NCBI GenBank assembly: GCA_947623905.1
Contig: CANQHX010000002.1
Span: 20,137-84,136 of the forward strand
DNA: 64,000 bases
Source: an uncultured Lachnospiraceae bacterium
Lineage (GTDB): Bacteria; Bacillota; Clostridia; Lachnospirales; Lachnospiraceae
Direction: 5' to 3'
In this document: piece by piece, positions 39,989-48,153 of the stretch
How positions within the stretch are numbered: position 1 is the first letter of the stretch
How the letters are laid out: each line of letters opens with the position of its first letter
Position numbers and translations under genes: made by a program
The notes under the pieces: model-generated
The model's input: only the letters and a program-made list of their open reading frames with translations
Database searches by the model: none
What the model was told of the DNA's origin: nothing

Positions 39989-40645
39989 TTATGCATTAAC
40001 CTTCTTAGCGTAAACCATGCCGCCAAGAGCTGCTGCAGCAACAAGAGCCATAACCATCATAGCACTTGTCTCACCAGTCTTAGGAGATGTGCTGGAAGTA
40101 CCTGTGCTTGCTGCACCGGTGGAACCTGTGCCAGCAGAACCTGTGCCAGGTGTGGTTGTAGCAGGCTTCTGAGTGTCAGCGGGCTTCTGAGTGTCAGCGG
40201 GGCCTTCTGCTACTTTCTCAACTACGAAAGCTACGGGAGAAAGAGAATCGAAGGTGGCTGTGATGGTGCCTTCACCAGCAGTTGCTTCAACCTTTTCCCA
40301 TGCACTGCCATTATAGTGAAGAACGAACACCTTGCTGTTGGCATTTACGCCTGCAACATTGAATGTGATGGTAACAGGGAATGTAGGGTTACCTTCAACG
40401 GTAACATCCTGCACGCCAAGTACCTGCAGGTTCTCGCTGAAATCGCTGCCAAGAGCTGCCTCAAGGTCTGCCTCAGGTAAAGTCTGATCTGTAGGAGCAA
40501 CATCAACAACAACGGCAACGCCGTCCTTATCTGTGGCCGTGTCTACAGAAGCAACAGTACCAGATGTACTACCTGCTGCGAAAGCAGTAACTGCGGTGCT
40601 GACAACCAGCATTGCTGTACAAACAGCTGCAACTATCTTCTTCAT
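39989..40645 (-). CDS. Secreted protein with SPKTG-type wall anchor
   Basis: 218 residues. A signal peptide (MKKIVAAVCTAMLVVSTAVTA, cut near AFAAG) is followed by a beta-rich domain (about 30-140) and a Pro/Thr/Ser/Gly-rich spacer with the repeat PADTQK. The C-terminus has SPKTGE, then a hydrophobic helix and KKVNA, a variant of the LPXTG sortase signal common in Lachnospiraceae. It should be a small abundant surface protein. Its codon use is unlike its neighbours (many gca, gct and aca codons), typical of highly expressed genes. A near-consensus promoter precedes it. A class B sortase is encoded 1 kb upstream, but B-type enzymes usually prefer NPxTN-like signals. Confidence 0.85.
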   Translation of the reverse strand: MKKIVAAVCTAMLVVSTAVTAFAAGSTSGTVASVDTATDKDGVAVVVDVAPTDQTLPEADLEAALGSDFSENLQVLGVQDVTVEGNPTFPVTITFNVAGVNANSKVFVLHYNGSAWEKVEATAGEGTITATFDSLSPVAFVVEKVAEGPADTQKPADTQKPATTTPGTGSAGTGSTGAASTGTSSTSPKTGETSAMMVMALVAAAALGGMVYAKKVNA

Positions 40646-40699
40646 GATTGTTTACCCTCCTTATAGTATTTTCATGAAAAATAACATGTTGTCTTTGAC

Positions 40700-40728
40700 A
40701 TTATAACATCCTGTTTTTTATTTGTAAA
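40700..40728 (-). promoter_or_regulatory. Sigma-A promoter of the wall-anchored protein gene
   Basis: TTTACA (40723-40728), a 17-base spacer and perfect TATAAT (40700-40705) on the minus strand, 55 bases before the start. It supports strong separate expression of the gene. Confidence 0.8.
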
Positions 40729-40758
40729 TTACTTTTTTACTAAATAGTCAGATTTTTG

Positions 40759-41775
40759 CTATATTTTTTTATAAAACATATCCAGAAGCATGATTCTGAG
40801 CCCTTCATCATCCACATAATACTGTTCATGGACCTTTCCGTCCCGTCCCTGCCCCAGCTGGATGTTCCCCGGCACATACCGGACATGATCCGTCTGCAGA
40901 TGATAATCCGCCATTTCATTCATCTGATCCGCGGTGAGATCCGTTATCATATAAGAAGACATGATCGGATAAAAAGCATCGTAGTAATCGCCGCCGGAGC
41001 TGCCCACCATCTCCCTGATCTTTGCGATCAGAGCAGGAATGTACTGTACCTGCCGCTGCATGCGCCCGTTGTTGCTGGCAAACTCCGTAGTATCCCTGTA
41101 CCGCACATACCGTTCCGCCTGTTCGCCCGTAAGCGTAAGTGTGGCGCCTTTGGCAAACGCCGGGTCGATCGCCGTATAATCCTCCGGCACGGTAATGGTC
41201 ACGCCGCCCACCGCATTGTTCATGGTGGAGATACCTTCCAGATTCAAAGCCAGATATCCGTCGATCGGCAGTCCGAACAGCAGCTCCCCAACCGTCTTTT
41301 TCATAGCCCAGCAGCTTGTTTCCATGCCGTTTCCGTAAGAATACTGATCGGCCAGCTGCTCAAACACCGTAGTATAATAATTTCCATTTGTGTCATAGAT
41401 ATCCACGTCCGTCATGCTGTCCCTGGATATCTGCAGTATGTTTGCTTCTTTTGTCTCTTTATTCAGAGAGAGGATCATAACGCAGTCCGCCTGACCGCCG
41501 GTACTGGGATTGGCGTGCTCCTCAAACTCGTCACGCTTGTCCACGCCCATGAACAGGATGTTCATCAGCTGGTCATTATACTTGTACTCCTCGCCGTTGT
41601 ATACTACCGTATCATCGGTCGTCTGGGAAGACTGCATGTCTTCCGGTATGTCCACGCTCCGGCGCCTCTCCATAAGCTTCTGGTAGAAAAACACGCCCAG
41701 GCATACGCACACCGCCAGCACCAGCAGACAGATCACGGCGATCAGTATAGTCTTTTGCTTCTTTTTACTTTTCAT
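40759..41775 (-). CDS. LytR-CpsA-Psr (LCP) family glycopolymer ligase
   Basis: 338-residue membrane-anchored LCP protein that transfers lipid-linked polymers to peptidoglycan. One N-terminal transmembrane helix (about 8-30) precedes the LCP domain (about 65-310), with LMNILFMGVDKRDE, DCVMILSLN, ISRDSMTDV, GGVTITVPEDY and the Arg-rich RYRDTTEFASNNGRMQRQ. It is the last gene of the exopolysaccharide control operon; its ATG overlaps the sortase gene's end by 11 bases, showing coupling. Confidence 0.93.
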   Translation of the reverse strand: MKSKKKQKTILIAVICLLVLAVCVCLGVFFYQKLMERRRSVDIPEDMQSSQTTDDTVVYNGEEYKYNDQLMNILFMGVDKRDEFEEHANPSTGGQADCVMILSLNKETKEANILQISRDSMTDVDIYDTNGNYYTTVFEQLADQYSYGNGMETSCWAMKKTVGELLFGLPIDGYLALNLEGISTMNNAVGGVTITVPEDYTAIDPAFAKGATLTLTGEQAERYVRYRDTTEFASNNGRMQRQVQYIPALIAKIREMVGSSGGDYYDAFYPIMSSYMITDLTADQMNEMADYHLQTDHVRYVPGNIQLGQGRDGKVHEQYYVDDEGLRIMLLDMFYKKI

Positions 41776-42547
41776 CGATCAACACTGCCCCTATGAGAAA
41801 CCGCTGATCCGAATTGCCGTTGCATGTGGACAGCGTGATAATGCGGTCTGCGCCCGTCACCGGCACAGCGGAGTTTATGTAGCTGGCCATATTGCGGGTA
41901 CGGGAAAGGTCGTCCAGAAACGTCTGGAGTCCCAGATCCTGAGTGAAATCATAGGATTTCAGCAAATGCCGGTTATCATAAGTCACCGCGCAGAAAATAC
42001 GGTAGGTCCGCACATGATCCGGCGTATAGATGATGATATCCGGATGCGCGTCCATATATGCCTTGTCCTGATATTTCTTCAGGGAACCGAACATACTGCC
42101 GTTTCTCATATTGTGGCCGTAGATAACAGTATTTTTAAATGTAAAGTCCGTTCCGCACATGGACTCTGTATAGATGGAGCCGGGCAGGCCCGCCGCCCCC
42201 TCAATGGTGTGATCCAGGTAATACGCGTCATCAGACGGCCGCTGAACAATAGGATAATCTATCGGAGTATCCACGATGCGGATCCATGCGTAGATCTCGG
42301 GATTCACCTGTTTCAGCCCTGCAAAATCTACCGGGATCACCACCGGTTCCGGGGTGGCTGTCACCGGCTGTAAAGTCGGTTCGGGGCCGGGAGTAGCCGC
42401 AGGCGGCACCGTCTCCGTATACTTTTCCGCCACATCATCATACACATTGCCGCGCATCTGCTGGGACAGGAAATACCATCCTCCAAACCCCACGGCAGCG
42501 ATAAAGATCACAAAACAGACCCAGAAAATAATCTTATTTCTTTTCAT
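41765..42547 (-). CDS. srtB: Class B sortase
   Basis: 260-residue transpeptidase with an N-terminal membrane helix and a Pro/Thr spacer (about 50-70). The sortase B domain has YAWIRIVDTPIDYPIVQ, the catalytic His in VIYGHNM, the Cys in ITLSTCNG and the Arg in SDQRFLIG. It is embedded in the polysaccharide control operon, overlapping the Wzz-like gene upstream by 14 bases and the LCP gene downstream by 11. The natural substrate is unknown; the only sortase signal seen in the window is the SPKTG protein downstream. Confidence 0.92.
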   Translation of the reverse strand: MKRNKIIFWVCFVIFIAAVGFGGWYFLSQQMRGNVYDDVAEKYTETVPPAATPGPEPTLQPVTATPEPVVIPVDFAGLKQVNPEIYAWIRIVDTPIDYPIVQRPSDDAYYLDHTIEGAAGLPGSIYTESMCGTDFTFKNTVIYGHNMRNGSMFGSLKKYQDKAYMDAHPDIIIYTPDHVRTYRIFCAVTYDNRHLLKSYDFTQDLGLQTFLDDLSRTRNMASYINSAVPVTGADRIITLSTCNGNSDQRFLIGAVLIDEK

Positions 42548-43301
42548 GTTGCTCTAACGACTCTTCTTTCTGCTGTTTCAGTTCTTCTTTCTTGTGCTCC
42601 TTGTTCTTGATATAAGGGATCACTGCAAGCGTAGATACGCCCAGATACTTCTCCACATCCTCCTCGGTGCGGATAGCATCGTTCATCAGGTACCGGATGA
42701 TCAGCAGGATGCACATGAGCACAAAACCGGCCGCAAAGCCAAGCAGCGTATTTTTAAACAGACTGGGGCTTACCGGCTCAGTGGCCACCTCCGCGGCCTC
42801 CACCGTGGTAGGTGTATCGGACTTCATGATATTTGCCATCTGGGTAGCAGTCTCCTCGCTGACCGCGTTGGCAACCATACAGGCATCCACGGGATTTTCG
42901 CTGGTGGCGACAATGGTCAGGATACGGGTATCTGCCTCATTGGTCACCGTAAGCATGTCCTCGATATCTTCTCTTGTAAACTCCTTGTTCTCTTCGGTCT
43001 TCAGCTTTTCCACAGCGCCGTCTATAACAGGCTTACTGAGGGCAATGACCTTAAAGTCCTCCGTCAGGGCGCTGCCGATCTGGATATCTGCCAGCGATGT
43101 TACGCTGGTGGTCTTGTTGAGGATGTACAGCATAGCCTTGGACTCATACTTGGGCGCGATGCACAGGGCGGTAACGCCCATGGCCAGCACGGCGCCGAGA
43201 ACGGCCACGATGCCGATAAGCCACCATTTCTTCAGCAGCACATAAAATAATTCAAGCAGATCAATTTCCACTTCTTCATCAATTCTCTGATTCTCGTTCA
43301 T
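42534..43301 (-). CDS. Wzz/YveK-like polysaccharide co-polymerase
   Basis: 255 residues with two transmembrane helices (about 28-50 and 185-207) flanking an extracytoplasmic domain, the layout of Gram-positive Wzz-type chain-length regulators (CpsC/YveK). The N-terminal IDLLELFYVLLKKWWLIG is diagnostic. The cytosolic C-terminus is rich in Lys, Glu and Gln and should contact and activate the BY-kinase encoded upstream. The start is ATG 43301, after GGAG. It overlaps the sortase gene by 14 bases. Confidence 0.9.
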   Translation of the reverse strand: MNENQRIDEEVEIDLLELFYVLLKKWWLIGIVAVLGAVLAMGVTALCIAPKYESKAMLYILNKTTSVTSLADIQIGSALTEDFKVIALSKPVIDGAVEKLKTEENKEFTREDIEDMLTVTNEADTRILTIVATSENPVDACMVANAVSEETATQMANIMKSDTPTTVEAAEVATEPVSPSLFKNTLLGFAAGFVLMCILLIIRYLMNDAIRTEEDVEKYLGVSTLAVIPYIKNKEHKKEELKQQKEESLEQHEKK

Positions 43302-43362
43302 TTCAATCTCCATTCACATATTTCTGCAGATCCGGGGGAAACACAGCCAGGCAGCCCGGCCA

Positions 43363-44076
43363 TCAATAATAGCCGTACCCGTCATAGTAGCCTTTATCCT
43401 TGCCATAATAGTAATATCCGTACTTTCTGGCATAATAGCTGCCCATCTTCACATCCACCTTATTGAGCACTACGCCCAGGAAGTTGGGATTGGCGGTGCG
43501 CAGCTGATTCAGTACGCTCCGGGCCTCTGCCTTGGAAGATGTATTGGAGGCGAGCACCATGCAGGACGCGTCGCAGTGCTTGGCCAATACTGCCGCGTCG
43601 ATCACGCTGCCCAGAGGAGGGGTATCGATCACTACATAATCAAACGCTTCCCGTACCGCCTCAATGGTCCTCTGGAGACGTTTATTGCCCAGCAGCTTGG
43701 TAGGGTTGCTGGAGAATACGCCCGCAGGGATCAGGAACAGATTCTTCTTATTCGTAGAATGGATCACTTCCTGCAGGTTGGACTGACCGGACAGCAGATG
43801 GCTCAGTCCCTTCAGATTGCCGGAAATATTGTAACGCTGGGCAAACACCGACCGGCGCATATCCGCGTCGATAAACAGCGTGTGTTTCCCGCTCTCGGCG
43901 AATGCCGCGGCAAGATTGTAGGAAATGGTAGATTTACCATCGTTGGGACTGCAGCTGGTAATCGCGATCACCTTGTTTTCCACACCGGTAAATTCGATAT
44001 TGGTACGCAGCGTACGATATAACTCTTTTTCCCGGTTGGTAAGGCCTATAGTTTCCGTTAATTCAATTTTCTCCAC
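43363..44076 (-). CDS. CpsD/CapB-type tyrosine kinase (BY-kinase)
   Basis: 237 residues. Bacterial tyrosine kinase domain with Walker A SPNDGKST (about 43-50), Walker A' TLFIDADMRRS and Walker B YVVIDTPPLG. The C-terminal tail holds a cluster of about ten tyrosines (YYARKYGYYYYGKDKGYYDG), the autophosphorylation sites that control polymer synthesis. It needs the Wzz-like partner encoded next for activity and is reversed by the phosphatase encoded just upstream, whose gene it overlaps by 14 bases. Confidence 0.94.
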   Translation of the reverse strand: MEKIELTETIGLTNREKELYRTLRTNIEFTGVENKVIAITSCSPNDGKSTISYNLAAAFAESGKHTLFIDADMRRSVFAQRYNISGNLKGLSHLLSGQSNLQEVIHSTNKKNLFLIPAGVFSSNPTKLLGNKRLQRTIEAVREAFDYVVIDTPPLGSVIDAAVLAKHCDASCMVLASNTSSKAEARSVLNQLRTANPNFLGVVLNKVDVKMGSYYARKYGYYYYGKDKGYYDGYGYY

Positions 44077-44794
44077 TGATCTTCTCTCCCCTTATCATTT
44101 TATTCGGAACAATCTCCGTGATCCATTGACAATATTCAGCGCCGAGCTTCCGTCTCACATACTCTACACACTTCTGCATTTCCGGCTTCCTGCCTCTTGT
44201 GTCATGAGCGTCCGTACCCAGCATGTGGATCAGCCGGTGCTTCATGAGCTTCAGCATATACCGGCGGCTTGCCCAGCCATGCTTTCCCAGAACGGAAGAT
44301 GTATTCACCTGCATGTACGCTCCCATGCCTACCAGTTCTTCCACGTGCTCCATGTTGTCCTGCAGGCCCTGATACCGCTCCATGTGAGCGATCACAGGAT
44401 AATATCCCGCGTATACAAGGTTATGGACCGCCTTCTGCAGATACCGGAAATCCGCATAGACCGGAAATTCCACCAATGCGTATCTCGTACCGTTGATGGT
44501 CATGGCCGAACCGTCCTCCAGCGCTTCAAATATGCTCTCGCTGTAAAACAGTTCATTTCCCAAATACATTTTCGCGCCGGGATGCAGTTCTTCCGCCCAT
44601 CTTCTGGCGGCCTCAAAAGCTGCTTCCCGTTTCTGCCGCACCGCCCGGTCCATACCGCACTCAAAATGAGGCGTAGCAATGATCGCTTCGATCCCTTCCG
44701 CGAAGGCCATCCGAAGCATCTCTTTTGTCTCCTCCTCATTTTTGGAACCGTCATCCACAGCAGGCAAAATATGACAATGTGTATCCGTAATCAC
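44063..44794 (-). CDS. CpsB/CapC-type PHP tyrosine phosphatase
   Basis: 243-residue metal-dependent phosphatase of the PHP fold that dephosphorylates the BY-kinase. Metal-binding motifs: DTHCHILPAVDDG at the N-terminus, ATPHF near 62, AHMERY near 135 and GTDAHD near 192. The start is GTG 44794 with AAGGTGGG seven bases upstream. It is the second gene of the operon. Confidence 0.94.
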   Translation of the reverse strand: MITDTHCHILPAVDDGSKNEEETKEMLRMAFAEGIEAIIATPHFECGMDRAVRQKREAAFEAARRWAEELHPGAKMYLGNELFYSESIFEALEDGSAMTINGTRYALVEFPVYADFRYLQKAVHNLVYAGYYPVIAHMERYQGLQDNMEHVEELVGMGAYMQVNTSSVLGKHGWASRRYMLKLMKHRLIHMLGTDAHDTRGRKPEMQKCVEYVRRKLGAEYCQWITEIVPNKMIRGEKISGEN

Positions 44795-44844
44795 TTTTTT
44801 CCCACCTTACATCACACCATTATAATCAAATCCCCCGGATTTGT

Positions 44845-45612
44845 CTACTGGATAATTATCCTAAGGTGTGCCGTATTTGACCCGTTTCCGTTGCTGTCCA
44901 CCACCCGGTAGGTCACGTCATATGTACCCGGCTGTGACATGTCCAGATCCGACCGGTCTACCTGTATACCTCCGTACAGTTCATCCCTGGTGTCATGGTC
45001 ATCGGTAATGGAATCGATATAATTTGCATAATTGAACGTGTCCCTCGTGGACAATGTCACAGAATACTGGGAAAGCCGTACTACAGGACTGCCTGCGGGC
45101 AGAGCGGCGATATCAGCCTCCGCCTGCTGCCTCAGCGCCGTTTCGTCAGCATCGCCTTCCGCGCCATTCTCACCCTCCGGTTCTTCAGAAACAGGAGGCT
45201 CCGTGGATTCCTGCGGGGCTTCCGTAATCTCGGCTTCTTCTCCACCCGGCACCGGATTCACCGTATTCAGCGTGCTGCTGTCACCGCCCTGATAAGCGAT
45301 CTCATACTCCATCCTCGTAACATTACTGTGGGAATCCATGGCCACATACACAGCAATGGCCCTGTCGCCGGTCTTGCCGGGCTTTACGGTCTCCACAACG
45401 AGGCTGTCGGACACGTCGCCATCTTTTTCGTCCACGGCCGTCACTCCCGCCAGCAGCTCACTTTTGTCCTGTCCCTCCGTATAGCTGAGCATCTGATTGC
45501 TTACAATGATCTCCGGGCCTTCCGTATCCCGGCTGACCACGTAATACCCTACCCCCGCTACCAGAGCCAGGCACAAAACAACGCTAAAAAAAATGCCGAT
45601 CTTTCCTCTCAT
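44845..45612 (-). CDS. Membrane-anchored DUF5011/Ig-like domain protein
   Basis: 255 residues, first gene of the exopolysaccharide control operon. One N-terminal transmembrane helix (about 6-27) anchors two immunoglobulin-like DUF5011-type domains (about 32-108 and 175-255). They are joined by an acidic Glu/Pro-rich linker. The pattern EIIVSNQMLSYTEGQ...VTAVDEKDGDVSDSL and the final GTYDVTYRVVDSNGN are characteristic. It probably binds wall or polymer and may sense or scaffold the machinery; its exact role is unknown. Confidence 0.82.
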   Translation of the reverse strand: MRGKIGIFFSVVLCLALVAGVGYYVVSRDTEGPEIIVSNQMLSYTEGQDKSELLAGVTAVDEKDGDVSDSLVVETVKPGKTGDRAIAVYVAMDSHSNVTRMEYEIAYQGGDSSTLNTVNPVPGGEEAEITEAPQESTEPPVSEEPEGENGAEGDADETALRQQAEADIAALPAGSPVVRLSQYSVTLSTRDTFNYANYIDSITDDHDTRDELYGGIQVDRSDLDMSQPGTYDVTYRVVDSNGNGSNTAHLRIIIQ

Positions 45613-45662
45613 ACCGTCGTACCTCTTTTGCTAATTTACTTAAAATCAAGTCATTCTTACTT

Positions 45663-45691
45663 AGTATATACAATCTCAAAAAAAAAAGCAA
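45663..45691 (-). promoter_or_regulatory. Candidate promoter of the exopolysaccharide control operon
   Basis: TTGCTT (45686-45691), a 17-base T-rich spacer and TATACT (45663-45668) on the minus strand, about 50 bases before the DUF5011 gene. The ten-base A/T run in the spacer is a possible slippage or UP-like element. Confidence 0.5.
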
Positions 45692-45807
45692 ACAGAACAT
45701 TGCAAAAATACGCAAAAAACACAGATATTGTACACATTAGCAAAAAAAATGCCCGGAAAGGGAAAAATATTGACATGTTTTTCCCGCCGCGCCACGCAAA
45801 AGCAGAC

Positions 45808-45842
45808 AAAAAAAGCGCCGTCCCGTAAGGACAGCGCTTTTT
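45808..45842 (-). terminator. Terminator of the hsp20 gene
   Basis: AAAAAGCGCCGTCC pairs with GGACAGCGCTTTTT around CGTAA, with one mismatch. The runs on both sides allow bidirectional use. It lies just after the hsp20 stop at 45858. Confidence 0.8.
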
Positions 45843-45857
45843 GCCGGCGTGATCCGT

Positions 45858-46295
45858 TTAGCCTTCAATGGCAATATATTTGCTCTCTTCCACAGCCTTC
45901 TTTTCCTCCTTGGGGATGGTCAGCTTCAGGATGCCATCCTCAAATCTGGCGTGGATATCTTCCTCGGTAACTCTGTCGCCCACATAGTAGCTGCGGCTCA
46001 TGTTGCCGGAAAAACGTTCTCTGTGGATGTACTTTCCGTTTTCATCCTTCTGATCATTCTCCACATTCTTCGCGGCGCTGATGGTAAGATAACCGTTTTT
46101 CAGCTGGGCCTTGATGTCTTCCTTCTTGTAGCCGGGCAGGTCAATGTCCACCTGGTAACCCGCATCCGTCTCCTGGATATCGGTGCGCATCAGCCGCGCC
46201 GCGCCGCTGCCATAGACATTTTTCTTACCGTCCTGGAAGGGCAGGTCAAACCAATCATCAAATAAGCTTCCTCCGAAAATACTGGGCATCAACAT
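45858..46295 (-). CDS. Hsp20/alpha-crystallin small heat-shock protein
   Basis: 145-residue holding chaperone. The alpha-crystallin domain (about 40-135) contains DLPGYKKEDIKAQLKNGYLTIS and the conserved final strand DGILKLTIPK. The short C-terminal tail ends in YIAIEG, which can serve as the IxI-type contact motif in oligomers. The start at 46295 follows GGAGG by eight bases. A near-consensus sigma-A promoter is at 46393-46421; no CIRCE inverted repeat is visible, so HrcA control is unlikely. Confidence 0.95.
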   Translation of the reverse strand: MLMPSIFGGSLFDDWFDLPFQDGKKNVYGSGAARLMRTDIQETDAGYQVDIDLPGYKKEDIKAQLKNGYLTISAAKNVENDQKDENGKYIHRERFSGNMSRSYYVGDRVTEEDIHARFEDGILKLTIPKEEKKAVEESKYIAIEG

Positions 46296-46392
46296 AATTC
46301 ATTCCTCCTTTAATACGGCTGTGCCGTGTGTCTTTCTCATATCAGAACAATGGCAATTTCCTTTATCTTTTTGTTACCCTTGTTCTATATGT

Positions 46393-46421
46393 AATATAAC
46401 ATCCGCAATCAGCTTTGTCAA
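46393..46421 (-). promoter_or_regulatory. Sigma-A promoter of hsp20
   Basis: Perfect TTGACA (46416-46421), a 17-base spacer and TATATT (46393-46398) on the minus strand, giving a leader of about 90 bases. The interval 46422-46515 between this promoter and the ncRNA terminator shows nothing else. Confidence 0.85.
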
Positions 46422-46519
46422 CACAAAATCAGGAAAAATTTGTGAACAATGTGTGTCCTGTACCTTCTGAAATTAGCCTTTCCCTTTCTTATTAAAAATA
46501 TGCGGTTCACCGGCAGGGC

Positions 46520-46799
46520 AAAAAAATAAGCCCGATCGATCTTTCCTGTCTCGATCGGGCCTTTAATGAAATTCCAGCAATTTCATTGTCTACACCTTAA
46601 CCTTTCTTCCGAAATGGGAACGCCCCCATTGGAACCTGCCTTATTTTTGCTTTATTGGGGAAAATTAATTATGCCATTGGTCCGTCCTCCGTGTATTGAT
46701 CTTTTTTCCTAAAGAATTGAATCCCTTTGACCTCTTTTTTTCTTCTCAGGAATAAACTTCCTCTGTTTGTGTCCGGTTCTTCGCTTCTTCGTTTTTGTT
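46520..46799 (-). ncRNA. Probable structured non-coding RNA, about 280 nt
   Basis: A fully consensus promoter (46806-46834) and a perfect 10-bp terminator hairpin (arms 46530-46539 and 46551-46560, then seven or more T on the minus strand) bracket about 280 nt without a credible reading frame. Internal stems are visible: AGGAA/TTCCT (46748-46762), AATGGG/CCCATT (46613-46630) and AATGAAATT/AATTTCATT (46565-46587). The 5' part is purine-rich (GAAGAAGCGAAGAACCGG). It does not show the signature elements of tmRNA, RNase P RNA, SRP RNA or a T-box. The raiA-motif RNA is one known class to test, because hpf/raiA is 8 kb away on the same strand. Identity is unproven. Confidence 0.7.
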
Positions 46800-46805
46800 G
46801 AGTTC

Positions 46806-46834
46806 ATTATACTGCAAAAACTCCTCCCTGTCAA
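46806..46834 (-). promoter_or_regulatory. Consensus sigma-A promoter of the ncRNA
   Basis: Perfect TTGACA (46829-46834), exactly 17 bases, perfect TATAAT (46806-46811) on the minus strand. It is the best promoter in the window. The remaining interval 46835-46983, up to the XRE gene's stop, is AT-rich and shows no other feature. Confidence 0.9.
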
Positions 46835-46983
46835 CACCTTTTTTCAGAAACTTTTAAATTATGTAAATTTGTTGATGTGTATATTTTATATATTTTCTTG
46901 AATATTCTGATAATTTATGTGTGTCATTGAACTTCACTCCGCAATACAGAATTTTCTGACCCGGCAGCTCTTCCGCAAGCTTT

Positions 46984-47808
46984 TTATCTCAGGTACGGCG
47001 TCTTCCTCTGATCACACTGGACGCAGTACGCGCCTCTGTAATTCAGCTCATGGGCAAAGAGCAGCAGCCCTATGAGCACATGGGATGGCTTTGCATCATA
47101 AAGTGTGCGGCGTTCTCCGTCGATGTCCACATCTTTTTTCTCTGCGACACGAAGGAGCATAAGGTCTTTCATGACCTCCTCTGCTTTTCCCTCCTCTATA
47201 CCACAGGCATCAGCCAATACTTCTTTTTCAAACAGCCAGCCCTGCTTATGCCTGTGTATAAAAAGCACTGCTTTCATAGTTTCAGGGGAGGCGAGGATCT
47301 CAAATATCTTCCGCATCTCCTCACCGTCGCCGATGACCTGGGAAAAGCTGTCCCCATATTGCGGAAACACGGAAAAGAAAGGGGCCCGGCCGTTTGAAAC
47401 ATGGGTAAATCCATAATCGTTCAATATGTAAGATGTGAATTTTCTCGTATGGATCTCCTCCGGATCATACCTGCCATCCACTTCCATCGAAAAGCCGCTG
47501 AGTCCTTTTTCCATCTGCCAGCACATGTCGCGGACGAGATGGAAGCTTTTGTCATTTTCCGTGCTGCTTATAAGACCGCGGATACGGGCAGAAATATCCT
47601 CCATGGAAAATACTTTGTGATCAAACAAAACATCCAGAGATACGCCAAGGGCGTCGGCGATGGGTACAAGCAAGGTACTGTCGGGATATGTTCCGGAAGT
47701 CTCCCACTTGGAAACTGCCTGCGGGGAGACGCCCAGCTTACCGGCAAGCTGTTCCTGGGTAAGACCTTTTTCTGTCCGATATTTTCTGATATTCTCATAC
47801 AGACTCAT
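46984..47808 (-). CDS. XRE-family transcriptional regulator
   Basis: 274 residues. N-terminal helix-turn-helix domain (about 1-65; RKYRTEKGLTQEQLAGKLGVSPQAVSKWE) followed by a C-terminal domain of about 200 residues that I do not recognise. The latter may contain a second winged-helix-like part (EVLADACGIEEGKAEEVMKDLMLLRV, about 195-220). The tail has a CVQC motif. GGAGGG is eight bases before the ATG. It stands alone; the target could be its own gene or the neighbouring membrane protein. Confidence 0.88.
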   Translation of the reverse strand: MSLYENIRKYRTEKGLTQEQLAGKLGVSPQAVSKWETSGTYPDSTLLVPIADALGVSLDVLFDHKVFSMEDISARIRGLISSTENDKSFHLVRDMCWQMEKGLSGFSMEVDGRYDPEEIHTRKFTSYILNDYGFTHVSNGRAPFFSVFPQYGDSFSQVIGDGEEMRKIFEILASPETMKAVLFIHRHKQGWLFEKEVLADACGIEEGKAEEVMKDLMLLRVAEKKDVDIDGERRTLYDAKPSHVLIGLLLFAHELNYRGAYCVQCDQRKTPYLR

Positions 47809-47981
47809 TCATTTTCCCTCCGTTCCCATTATCATTTTACATGTTCTGTCAAAATTGGTAAGAAACACACGGTCTTTCACCCACGTCTTCTCATAGGCAA
47901 GAGAAAGGATACCGAGCAGCAGCCCGTCTCCCCGAGACTCGTATGTTTATTATGAGCAAAACCGACGGTAGAGTCAATGTA

Positions 47982-48018
47982 ATAAAAATTGCCCGATTCT
48001 CCAAACCGGAGAATCGAG
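47982..48018 (-). terminator. Terminator after the 48154-48741 gene
   Basis: CGATTCTCC (47994-48002) pairs with GGAGAATCG (48008-48016) and is followed on the minus strand by AATTTTTATT. The rest of the 345-base gap 47809-48153 shows only AT-rich sequence that must include the XRE gene's promoter. Confidence 0.7.
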
Positions 48019-48153
48019 CAGCAAAATTCTATGATAGGGAACCTCATTACCCGCAAATACAGTGGATAAAATTTTCTCTTATGCAAATCAAGATAATCAA
48101 ACGGAAAATTATTTTTTTCATTTTTTCCCCTTTCTGCCAAAATGTTTATGGCC

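Noticed and set aside
46296..46440. CIRCE element controlling hsp20
   Set aside because: No TTAGCACTC-N9-GAGTGCTAA inverted repeat is present; only a normal promoter is seen.
46520..46799. T-box, tmRNA, RNase P RNA or SRP RNA
   Set aside because: The T-box sequence, the tmRNA tag and tRNA-like ends, the RNase P core and the SRP GNAR-loop helix could not be found in the strand that has the promoter.
48001..48140. Short minus-strand reading frame in the gap after the XRE gene
   Set aside because: It crosses the terminator hairpin at 47982-48018, has no ribosome site and no family resemblance.
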